64,000 nt of DNA, from positions 6,386,001 to 6,450,000 of the forward strand of contig OY744467.1 of assembly GCA_963556145.1 (NCBI GenBank). The letters run 5' to 3'. This DNA comes from Hygrocybe punicea (taxonomy: Eukaryota; Basidiomycota; Agaricomycetes; Agaricales; Hygrophoraceae). Numbering within the stretch: position 1 is the first letter of the stretch; the number at the start of each line of letters is the position of its first letter. Shown piece by piece: positions 10,500 to 20,182 of this stretch. The notes under the pieces are model-generated. The model was given only the letters and a program-made list of their open reading frames with translations. It ran no database searches and was not told the origin of the DNA. A program made the position numbers and the translations under genes.

Positions 10500-11800
10500 T
10501 ACGGTGCTGTCGAGCAGTGATGGTTCGTAGATAGGTCGAATATCCAATAAATGTCGAGGGTGGGGAAAGGGGATAGGACGGGACAAGGTACGGTGTAAAC
10601 GGGGGAAAGGGAAAGCATACGGGTGCATTGGGCCATGCGGTGGCATCGGGGATTCTCGATATGAGGGGACTAGCGCTGGGGTGCTAAGTGGTCGCGGCGG
10701 TGACTCGTTTGGGTCCCTACGGGTCGGGGAAGTCGCCAGGGTCGAGAACGAGGTTGCGGGGAGCTGAACGAGGGCTCGAGGAGCCGGGTATGGTGCAAGA
10801 ATCCGGCCGAGAGATGGTGACGTGGCGGAATGCGGTGGGGGTCTGGGAACGGTGGGCACGGTGGTATTGGATCGAGGTGGGGTGCTCCGGGATGGTGAAC
10901 GGGTGGGCCGTGAGCTTCGTGAGTCGATCCGGGGCTGGGTATGTTGGCAGAACGGGGCCGTGCAATGGTGATGTGGCGCGTGGCCCGGGTGTCTGAAAAC
11001 AACGGCGGGGGCTCGTTTGGCGCAATGGAGGTGAACGGGGTGTCCTGGCCGGTGGAACGAGGGCACGGGTGGTCGAATGGGTCCGTGTGGGGCTGGGGTA
11101 CACGAAAGAACGGGGGTCCAACGGGTGGGCGCGACGGATCTGTGGTGCGACCAAAAACGGCAGTGGGGCTCGTTCGGGGCGTTAACGAGACGCAGGGTGT
11201 TCTGGGGGGTGGGCCGCGAGTTTGGTGAGTTGGTCTGGGCCGGTTGTGCTGGCAGAACGGGGCTGCGCGATGGTGACGTGGCGCGTGGCTTGGGTGTCCG
11301 AGAACGACGGTGGGGGCTCGTCTGGGGCCAACGGGGGGCAACGGGGGGCCCTGGTGGATGGAACGAGGGCGCGGGGGATTGAACGAACGTGGGTTGGGAA
11401 CGGGACATACGAAAAGCAGGGGGTTGAAGGTGATGACGTGGCAGGGGCTTGGGTATCCAAAATGGACGGCAACGGGGGGTTCTTTCGAGCAGAACGTGGG
11501 CACTGGGTCGTCGAGCGTGAACGCGGGGGCCTGGATGGATACGAGTGGGCCAGGGAACGCTAAAATATGGGGGGGTCGAAAGGTGGTGACGCGGCTGTAC
11601 GTGGGTGGCCGTTGGGCGTCAAAAATGGACGTCAATGGTGTTCCTGGGACGACGTGGGGCGGAACGGGGGCCGTAAGACGTCGAAGGAAAGCTTGAGAGG
11701 CCGTCCTTGGTCTGAGAAGAGGAAACGGGGCGTGAACGCGGGTGGCGTGGCCTGGGGCTTTTGGGTGCTCAAAAAGGGTTGAGTCCACGTTTCTGGGTCA
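10500..11800 (-). repeat. Diverged tandem repeats inside the TRIM-like element
   Basis: A degenerate block recurs with units of a few hundred bases. On the plus strand these include ggtgacgtggcgcgtggc, tgggtgtccgagaacgacgg and gggggctcg. Minus-strand frames of up to 372 codons run through it. They are Pro/His/Arg/Thr-rich without any domain, so they are better explained by lack of stop codons in the repeat than by a protein. Confidence 0.6.
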
Positions 11801-12009
11801 ATGATGGTCGACACGGGGCCCTGGTGGACTGAGCGAGGGTGCCAGGGGGTAACGCAACTGAGGTACGGCCGTGAATGAAGGGAAAATGCGCCGTTGCGCA
11901 GCAGGGGTGGTGAGGCCGAAAAAAGGTCGTCTCGCGAGAAAAAAAAACGTCAGGAGTGAGAAACCGAGAGAAAAAGAGGTGCGTGGGTCGAAAAACACTC
12001 TCATCACCA

Positions 12010-12170
12010 TGTTGGAGTGGTACCGAGGTACCACTCCGGGGGCTCACGCAGGACTCGAGGGAAAGGTCGACTGGATAGGAAGGATGGACTGACTACTACA
12101 TCTGGAAGGCTACTGACTAAGTCAAACCGTGGGAACCTGATCACGTGACTGACCAGGCACAACTACTACA
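12010..12170 (-). repeat. 5' LTR of the TRIM-like element
   Basis: 161 bp. On the minus strand it starts TGTAGTAGTTG and ends CTCCAACA with intact TG..CA ends. The primer-binding-site candidate follows at 12009 and below. Confidence 0.8.
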
Positions 12171-12189
12171 ATGTACCGCCACTGGTTCT

Positions 12190-13105
12190 TCATCCACAGT
12201 CACCTCCTCATCATCCGCCATTGACACATCGAAGGGAAAGGGTAAAGAGAAGCCTATGAAGAAGGGTCCCATGATGAATCCAACACAGGCAATGACGCCA
12301 AAGTAAGTCGTTCAGATGGTGCCTTCGTGCACTTACTGATCCAGACTCCATTGTCTAGCAAGACTTCCCATTTTACATTCGTATTCCGGAATCCATCCCA
12401 CCCAGTATTGCTCTGGTGAATTGAGGAGAGACTTTCAGCGTGCATCACATCAACAGATTTTCTACTGTTGGGAAATGGAGGGCCTCGTAGGTTCTTCACT
12501 TTAAACACACAGTGAAACCACTGAACGGTCCTAGAAGTCTAGCCCAATGCATTCCGGGACAAATGGTCCAGTCTGGTCGCACAACGGTTCGTCACGTCAT
12601 TCCAAGCCGTCGGGTGCAAAAATTCGATCCCTACCAATGCTCCTCGGGTCCTGGAGGATTCCTCAATCATCTCAAATGATACTGTGCTGGTTCCGGATCT
12701 CGAACCCAAAGCTACCATCCAGGTGTATTATTCGAGCAATCGTTCTATGGGGATCTGACCAGATCTGCTGGGCTTGGGGATGTCCTAACAACGACCAAGA
12801 ACGCTCAATTGTAGATGAGGGAGACCGCAATAGGCGAGTTAAGACTCCACCAGCACGAGAGCGTATCGTTTCTTGAGCGGCTGAGCATGCGTTGTGGAAT
12901 CCATACCTTGAGGCGAGCGTCTCACAGTCCCAGTTAAATTATGAGAACTAATACAGGTGAATGTTCACGAAGTTGCCGGTACCAGTTTCAGGCATGAATA
13001 CCGATTGGGCGTCACCCAAGCCATTGAGCACAATGTTGGCAACAACGCCATATGCCGGGATTTATATGTCCCTGCATATGACCTTTTCCCCACAATCTTA
13101 GTAAG
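12190..13105 (+). pseudogene. Decayed multi-exon coding remnant of unknown function
   Basis: Patches of protein-like sequence occur in different frames. A Ser/Lys-rich stretch (SSSAIDTSKGKGKEKPMKK) is followed by a GTAAGT donor at 12305. A patch around 12570-12680 has two downstream stops. A frame near 12820-12935 includes LHQHESVSFLERLSMRC. The fourth patch, NVHEVAGTSFRHEYRLGV, ends at a GTAAGT donor near 13101. I do not recognise the family. The mixture of good splice sites and stops suggests a dead copy of a gene. Confidence 0.3.
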
Positions 13106-13239
13106 TAATCTCCCATTCCTTCCCGTTGATGTGTCCCTCTCAGGTTTCTTGTAGAATGCACCATGACGGGGACGACATGGACGACGACATGGATGGGCCA
13201 CAATGAGGATGACGACAAGGGTGGCGATGAGGACGGCGA

Positions 13240-13745
13240 TGACGGCGACGGAAAGGACAGCAAGAACGGCTGGTGTTAGCACCCGTGCCAGTACCAGCAC
13301 GGCACACCAATGGTGCCAGCGCCCGCACCAGCATGGCACAATGACAGCACCAGCTGGCACCAGCACCAGCACCCATGCCAGTACCAGCACAGTGACAGTG
13401 TCAGGGCCAGTGGTGATCACGAGGACAAGGATGATGGAAATGAGGACGACGACAGAAACAACAATGAGGACGACAATGACGGTGACGAGAACAGCAGGGA
13501 CAGCGACAAGGACAGCAGCGATGGCTCAGCGGCACCAGCACTCACCCCAACACTAGCACAAGCAACGGCGCCAGTTGCCATGTCAGTACCAGCACGGCAT
13601 CAACACCTCCACCAGCATCGGCACAGGAACCAGCGACAGCGCTACCACCGATGCAGAACCTAATACCAGCCCCACGCCAGCACTAGCAAAGATGGCACAC
13701 CAGTACAGGCACAGCATTAATCTCAGCAGAACCAGCACGTGCCAT
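13240..13745 (+). repeat. CCAGCA/GACGAC minisatellite
   Basis: Imperfect repeats of CCAGCACCAGCAC, GTACCAGCAC and GACGACGACA run through this stretch, with a smaller patch at 13980-14045. All frames are open through compositional bias only. It resembles the triplet tracts of the hAT-type elements, but I found no terminal repeats here. Confidence 0.6.
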
Positions 13746-14045
13746 CCGAGTCTATCCACGTAAGCTTTTATTGACCCGCTCTCTGTGGAATCATCAACTG
13801 GTCAATTTTGTTTCAGGCTGCTATTACAGGGGGCTAGCGGGCATGGGCTCTCATAACTTACTGCTTCCCCTCTCTGCTGCCGCCCTTCAAGAAGTCAACG
13901 TCCACAGCTCATTCCGATATGCAAACACCTACCCCATCGCTCTCGCCCTTCTCACCTCTGGCAAACTCAAAAATGATCAGGACAGGCACCAGCACCAGCA
14001 CCAGCGACAGTGCCAGGACCAGTGCAGGATTGCCACTAGTACCAG

Positions 14046-14900
14046 TAATGCTTAGTAGTGTAGCCTAGTAGTACCAGTCATTTATTAAAACTAAAATTTT
14101 ATTCATAAAAATAAATGGACCTTCTTAATCCCACTTAATCGCTTAAAAAGCCTTAATTTATGAAATAAAGTCGGATTAAATCAGAATTAATACAGATGAA
14201 GTAAACCCATGTTTTCCTGATGCGAAGTTCTACATCGTGTAGATTTTCACTATAGACACATTGTCGGACGAATAGATAGTGTGCCGCTGTCAAAATACCA
14301 AGTGTACAAGCATCAGCCCAGTTTTAAGTGGGACACGACTCACCAGCATTCTTGGGCACCCTGATATGACCTTGAAATCCGCGTCTTTTGCACTGCAAGT
14401 TGCAGAATTGCAGGTTGGTTATCGCCTAAAATCGACCTCTTCAATTTCGACGATATTGGAACGGCGAAGAGGGTCGATGAGGGTGCCAGGGATGAGTACA
14501 CGAGAGCGATGCCTGGGGATCGATTTATATAGCATAACGGCCAGAGAGCGGATATTTAAAATGTTTATTTACAACGGTGGAGGGGTCCATTTAAGCATCA
14601 AACGTCCTATCGCACAGATATTAGACAGTAACCACATATCTCCATATAAAAATTTACCTTGTCCACAATTCAGCCCTCATCCTCCAGCAAGGTATGCTAC
14701 ATCTATCTACAGGTGTGGAACCTCCGGCTCACGCGTCAAAGCACCCCTACTAGGTGGGGATCAGATAGAGATATCATATAGTGTATATAACTCACCATTT
14801 CCCCCATCCAGACCTCTGCTTGAGGAGTTTGCTGCAGGCGGCCTTTGGATCTCTATAAAAGACATGAATAAAGACTAAGGGAAAAGAAAAGAGAGGATAA
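14046..14900. other. Stretch without a supported gene
   Basis: 14060-14280 is AT-rich. A 199-codon frame at 14279-14878 starts with GTG, has no recognisable motif and lies upstream of a divergent ORF, so I do not call it a gene. Confidence 0.4.
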
Positions 14901-14908
14901 GGAAGGGC

Positions 14909-15097
14909 TTACCGTTTAAACATTCGCCTGAGCCGCCACGCTGCAACCATGAATCGGCTAGGGGCGGAAGACTTTGGGGTGGGGACAGAGGGTGGATGCA
15001 CAGTAATATTGACGACAGGAAAGGTGATTAAAGTTATATTGAATTGATCTCCGGCCACATTATTGAATGTTGAGTTGTAGAAGGAGAGATGGGACAT
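14909..15097 (-). CDS. Small GDQFN-motif protein of basidiomycete type
   Basis: A 62-residue frame starts with the ATG at 15097 and contains FYNSTFNNVAGDQFNI near its N-terminus. In many Agaricomycete proteins of unknown function, including NACHT- and kinase-type ones, a segment FxNVxGDQxN opens the protein. That similarity is from memory of the family. The frame ends in a basic RRMFKR tail. It may be the first exon of a larger gene or a fragment of one. Upstream in-frame codons extend to 15301 but lack an ATG before the motif. Confidence 0.35.
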   Translation of the reverse strand: MSHLSFYNSTFNNVAGDQFNITLITFPVVNITVHPPSVPTPKSSAPSRFMVAAWRLRRMFKR

Positions 15098-15523
15098 GAC
15101 GGGAGGTTGGCGGTGTCCGTATTGGGTATGAGGATTAGAGGTGTTGCAAGCAACCGTGACGATGTAACAAACTGTAACAAACTTACTCCAATGTCCCAGA
15201 CGCAATGAGACGGCCATTCGCCATGCATTCTTTATGCGTTGAATGTTGACCCTGGTGTCCCCCTCTGGATAGTCCTTGGTGACAAGCAGAATGGTGTACA
15301 CCTTTCCTTTTACCTCCTCTCATAGGTACCTTCGACATCAAGTACTTCCTCGTTCAGCCGTCCAAGCAGCCGAATGGTCGGGGAGCTACCTCCACCACTG
15401 TTGGTCCCTTGTTCTCCCAGAGCCACCCGGTGCGCAGCATGCCCGTGCCCTAAGGCTGGCACTACAGTATGAAGCTATGACAGTAGATGGCACCGAGCAG
15501 GGAAATTCTCCGCGAAGATGTGA

Positions 15524-16058
15524 ACAACGTGATGTGTCGAATGGATCATGGCTTCAGATACAAAGCAAAGGCCATACTTGTGATCACATATAAGTGCGGT
15601 TTCATCCAAATGAAACATGTTACGATATTCTCCAACAGTTCCTCTTGGGCCCACCTACTCTTGAATAGCTCTGACTGATCTATCTGGTCAGTAAATAAAG
15701 GATAAAGCCACAAGTTACAGAGAAACAGACCCTTTGAGGATTCTTTAAGGTTGTCCTGAGCATCTCAATTGGTTTCATATGGCACACTACTCACTGGATC
15801 AGGGCCAACATCCTGCAAAGGTCAAAGGTCAAACTTGAAGGTCAAAGGTGAAGTCTGTGTGTGCGTGTTGATTGACTCATTCATGATGCATGCATGATGA
15901 GTCATACTTATAGCGGCGGCAAACGTTATTAATAACAGTCGACTAATTGTGATTGCCAGTGATAGCTCTTTGTCTACTCATGAGATGTGGCTACCAATAT
16001 TATCAACAGAACAAGACCAGGCATCCTTATCTACATTGCTTCCCTGTAACATCTTGCT
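15524..16058 (+). repeat. Left arm of the ~540-bp inverted repeat bounding the Tnp2 composite
   Basis: This segment is nearly identical, in reverse complement, to 23105-23662. Shared landmarks include gatgtgaacaacgtgatgtg, tgaccagatagatcagtcag, cattcatgatgcatgcatga and agcggcggcaaacgtt. It starts just downstream of unrelated sequence and ends about 200 bp before the first gene of the composite. Confidence 0.85.
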
Positions 16059-17015
16059 CAGCTTTTTTACATAATCCTCAAATGGGTTGACTACCAGCAT
16101 TACTACACGCTATGATTCAGCACACATCGGCCAGACATGTGTCTATCCATGCAACTCTCACTTACAATCAGCTTGTATCACGGTATCTCCACCATTATCT
16201 CTTTCTTCTAGCTGTTGGCTGTCTTTGTAGTTTCGCAAACAAAGGACACAAACTCAAATGATTTCACACTCTCTCGTCTCATGGTCTCTGTCCTTTCCCT
16301 TTCTTCACCTTCTGTCACTCCATCGCATGATTCCCGACGAAGAGTTAGCTGAGTCCGTTGTAAAGAAGCGGCGATCGCAGTGGAATTGGCCTACTTCGTA
16401 CCACCAACCAAAGAGTCCCAAGACCTCGGAGATTGCTCAGATTCAAGTTAGTACTGTATTTATGGAATCATGTATCATCTGATATTGATTGATTAGACTT
16501 CTGAATCACTGGTATGATTATGTCCTCTACTGCCTCTCACTTCATTAATCCATCACCAGCGCACGTCAGGATTACAGAACGCAAAAGAGAAAGGCAAGGC
16601 TCCTGCTCCTGCTTCGTCCCCACCTCCAGGATTGGTTTCATCCAGTATCTTTACTACTCTGATGAGACTGTACATCCCAGGACTGTCGACTCCTGAAAAG
16701 GTAAAATCTTGGGATACAGTTTGATCTCCCACTCTCACTTGCCGTGCCCCTGCTGTCCAGAATTCTCCTTCATCAGCTCCAAATATACATTCAGACGCAG
16801 TTCTCCAAAATAATAATTTGCCTGAGATGCAAGCTGTAAAACAACCCTGTCATACCTCTTCCAGTACTCATGTGGAACAGACTGTACAGCCTTATGTCGA
16901 TGCTGATTCGGCTCCTGCTCAGGTGTATTTTACATTGATTATAATTTCTTCTCAATGAATTGACCAAATTTCACCTTCTAGGAGTGATCTAACGCGGAAA
17001 GCCAGTCAGAGGATA

Positions 17016-18137
17016 TAGTGTTGCCGAAGTTCAGTTCGGTCCGGTTCCGACCCTTTTTGGCGGAACCGCGAACCGAACTTCGGGTCCGGTTTGGCGGATG
17101 GCCAAACCTGGACCCGGACGGCATTGAACCGTTTCTCCGCGTTTGGTCTGGGTTCAGACGCGGTCTGAACCCTGGACCGAGATGGGCTCACCCCATGAGC
17201 TCTGTTCTCCTCGCGAATGGCAGGCATGTATCAATCGATACGGCGCTACACTTCGCGAGGTAGTTGGGCTGCGGGGGAGCCATCTGGCGCTGCTGCTGCT
17301 GCCGCTGTCACTGCTGCCGTTGCTGCCGCTGCCACTGCTGCTGCTGCTGTCGTGGCCTTTGCTGCTGCCGCCGTTGCTGCTGCCGCCATTGCTGCTGCCG
17401 CCGTTGCTGCTGTTGCTGTTGCTGCTGCTGCCGGCATTGCTGCTGCTGCTGGCCGTCATAGTTGTGGTTGCCGTTGTTGTTGCCGCCGCTGGTGGTGATG
17501 TTGGATGGCTTTGGCTGTTGCCGCTGCCGCTGCTGCTGCTGCTGCTGCCGTTGCTGCCGGCGCTGCTGCTTCCACTGTTGCTGCTGCTGCTGGCCGTTGC
17601 CGTTGTCGTTGCCTGGTTGCCGTTGCCTTTGCCGTTGCCGTTGCCGCCGCTGGTGGTGGTGGTGGTGGTGGTGTTGCAGCTGCCCCACGTCCGTTGGCAT
17701 TGCGTTGGCGTTGGCATTCATCTTGTGCCAATGTGGTTGCGATGTGGTCGCAGTTGAGTTGCCTGCCGCAAATAACATTAGTAAAGTTAAGAAAAAAATG
17801 GAAACTTACCTTTGAACACAACACAATTTGTGTTGTGTTCAACCCGCGTTGAAGTTGCTGTGTTGCGTGAAAGGTCATGGCCGGTCACATGATGCCGTTT
17901 AACACGAAATAGTAAGTAAAGAAATATGAAAAACAAATGAAATCAATACCTTAAAAATATCCGCGTTCGCGGTTTGAACGCGGTTTGGAGCCGTTCAGGA
18001 AATCCGGCAGGCCTCGAAACCCGGAACTGAACCCGCGGTCCAGTTCAGCACTTGGCTGAACTTAGACCGAACTTAGGGTTCGGTTCGGGGTTTGAACCGG
18101 GTTCGGCTAGGTTCGGAACCGAACTATGGCAACACTA
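17016..18137 (-). mobile_element. Non-autonomous hAT-type element D (reverse orientation)
   Basis: TAGTGTTGCCGAAGTTC begins at 17016 and GAACTATGGCAACACTA ends at 18137. Relative to element A it is inverted and very similar throughout. It has the 52-bp module at 17209-17260, triplets at about 17270-17660, an intron near 17765-17810 on the minus strand, and the palindrome gaacacaacac..gtgttgtgttc at 17814-17840. Flanking 8-mers agaggata and gcggcatc do not match, so one flank may have been rearranged. It interrupts a coding exon. Confidence 0.85.
17209..17260. repeat. 52-bp palindromic module, copy in element D
   Basis: Perfect arms CCTCGCGAA and TTCGCGAGG flank the core TCAATCGA. Length is 52 bp, and TA follows the right arm. 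Confidence 0.87.
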
Positions 18138-19959
18138 GCGGCATCGAACCGCCAAGGTTGGCCAGCGACGTCGGAGAGGAAATAAAGCTCGTAGGCGGGT
18201 TTTCTCGGCTCTTGTCAACAACGACACTCTTGGGCCTCCTGGCCTTCCCCGGAATTGTTACGACGAGGATTGGCTCAATAACCTGAGGCCACATGAACGA
18301 AGATTAATACGTCTCAAGGATTATGACCATGTCCTCTTTGGAAACGATCATGATGATGCGGCGAATGTAGATGTTGATGATGAGATGCGAGTGATAGCAG
18401 AAGCCCTTCATGATCAGGAATTTGATGGAGACAACTTACTGGAAGAGGTCGAAGCTGCGCGTTCTTAGCCTTTGAATGTGATATAATTATCCAATGGTTA
18501 GGCTTATGACCAGTTTAGTTTCCACTGGTACCAAACTGAATCGACGTAGATTGATTGATTTGGATTGATTGATTTAGTGATCCAATTCTGAGTCGCTCTC
18601 AATGCCAAACAAAAAACTTTGCCAATGTCACAGGTGTGTTGGCAGAACAACTCGTGATAGGGATACTGAAGAGGAGGTTCAGGGGGTTATTCTGTCAACC
18701 ACAACATGGGTGAACCATCAGAGGCAGCACAACATCTGGGTATCGAAGGGGAAGATGGAAAAGCAAGACGCCGAGCAGGAGGAGGCTGTCAATGCCATTA
18801 TAGCGACAACTCTTGCCAAACACAACGAAGATGATCCTTCCATGAATCCTCGTTTGTTTTCTTCGTCCAAGTCCAATGAACCGCCACTGGTTGCGACTCG
18901 GAGGCATGGAACTCCCAGCATAACACTGGCAGAACCTGGTACCTTCATAGTTCCATGATCTAAGGCCTACCACTCTGATTTCTGTCAAGCCGATCCTAAG
19001 CTAGCTGAATTAAAGCAGCTTCAGTGGGTCTTTCAGCATTGGGAGAGCATTTTTCAAGTCCCAACGCTCGTGTTCGACAGTGTCCCGCAAACTACCACAG
19101 TAAACCCTGTCACACCAAGTCCACACTTCAACTATAATTGTGCCTTTCTTGAGCATAGGGAGTGGGTTATGCAGTTTATTCAGTGGCTGGACAGTATCAA
19201 AAGCGATGGAAACGATAATGTATGGAAGAAGAGAAAGGATTTGATCAAGCTTGCACAAGCCCACGACTATTTCTTGGATTCCATTGTTCAAAATCAATGG
19301 GAGCAACAAATAATGGAGTCTGAAGCAATGCAAAGTCTATGGACGGTAGCTTGGGATAGTATTCCAGAGGTCTTTGATTGCTGTGCGTTCTTTATCACAT
19401 ATACCATATTCATATTAACATGACCATTGGAAGCATCATATTTTGAGCGGTTTGAAGACTTAAAGTTGTTTCCAAGCGTTTACTTGGCAGGTATTTTGAT
19501 TGGAGTCATCATGCAAATCTTCTCCACAGTATCAATCCGTGGTTGTGATTTCCTTCTGGCTGCAATGCGAATCGTCTTGGTAGCCACCTATTCCTCATTA
19601 TTGGCAGCATGTGATCATCGCTGCACCATTTGTCAGCATCGTGATCAAATAATGAAACTTTTCGGTCCCCACAACTGGCCAAAGGACATTCGGACGGTAA
19701 TCAAGGAATTCGACATTGACCCGCATGTCGTTTATTATGCGTGCTGCATAAGGCATGTCATGAGTGCACCCGTGGGTGATCCGGATCCGAACTCGCGGGT
19801 TTTTTTAATCAAAATTTACTTACCCAGATCCGTGTGGGTTTTTCAATCCACTGGACTCGGATCCACGGGTCAGCTACCCGCAGATCCACGGGTACTCGCA
19901 GGTGACCTGGGGCTCGATGCGCTTTGGACCGCGAACCATCCACCTCCACCCTCAAATTT

Positions 19960-20010
19960 CCTCGCAAGCCGCAGTGCCACGTCAACTGACGTGGGCCTGG
20001 GGTTGCGAGG
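19960..20010. repeat. 52-bp palindromic module, first copy in element G
   Basis: CCTCGCAAG and GTTGCGAGG flank the core TCAACTGA, and the inner arms CCACG/CGTGG are also complementary. Length is 51 bp. Confidence 0.8.
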
Positions 20011-20130
20011 AGTGGGGAGGAGTGGGGAGGAGGAGGGACCTTCAGCGGCACTGTGCCACCGCCGCAGCTGTTGCTGTTGCGTTGTGGTCAATGCGTTGTG
20101 GTCGGTGCGTCGTCGCGGCGCTACTTTCCA

Positions 20131-20182
20131 CCTCGCGTCAACAGTACTGACACCAATTGGCATCAGACTGGCTTGTGCGAGG
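20131..20182. repeat. 52-bp palindromic module, second variant copy in element G
   Basis: CCTCGCG and TGCGAGG are exactly centred on CCAATTGG. Length is 52 bp. The core differs from the usual TCAATTGA but keeps CAATTG. Confidence 0.65.

Larger units (their letters stand above)
9993..12170 (-). mobile_element. TRIM-like non-autonomous LTR retrotransposon
   Basis: Two direct 161-bp repeats (9993-10153 and 12010-12170) differ at only three positions that I can see. Read on the minus strand each starts TGTAGTAG and ends in CCAACA (the 3' copy has a mutated last base). The base after the 5' LTR begins TGGTGATGAGAG, a plausible tRNA primer-binding site starting TGG. The 3' LTR is preceded by GAGGAGGAGGGG, a polypurine tract. 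The 1.86-kb interior has no gag, protease, reverse transcriptase or integrase. It is made of diverged Pro/His/Arg-rich tandem repeats. No 5-bp target duplication was found. Autonomous helpers must act in trans. Confidence 0.8.
16327..18468 (+). pseudogene. Multi-exon gene of unknown function in the Tnp2 composite, split by element D
   Basis: The order is: an ATG at 16327 (MIPDEELAESVVKKRRSQWN), an exon at 16578-16700, an exon at 16762-16922, and a final exon starting at 16982 that is interrupted by element D and resumes at 18138. Splice sites are canonical (GTAAAATC..CCAG, GTGTAT..CTAG). The C-terminal exon has a basic patch (QRRRRGNKARRR), then PPGLPRNCYDEDWL and an acidic tail ending at TAG 18466-18468. 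A TGA at 16985-16987 breaks it. It shares an inverted-repeat frame with the Tnp2 gene, as the second gene of CACTA elements does. Its function is unknown. Confidence 0.45.

Noticed and set aside
10416..11788. Minus-strand frames of 330 and 372 codons inside the LTR element
   Set aside because: Several overlapping frames are open at once in a G-rich tandem repeat. The products are Pro/His/Arg-rich without gag or pol motifs.
14279..14878. 199-codon frame
   Set aside because: It starts with GTG and has no motif, no splice signals and no similarity I can recognise.
18092..18286. 64-codon frame crossing the end of element D
   Set aside because: It joins terminal repeat sequence to a shifted frame of the interrupted gene. 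The true frame of that gene is the one reading GLPRNCYDEDWL.
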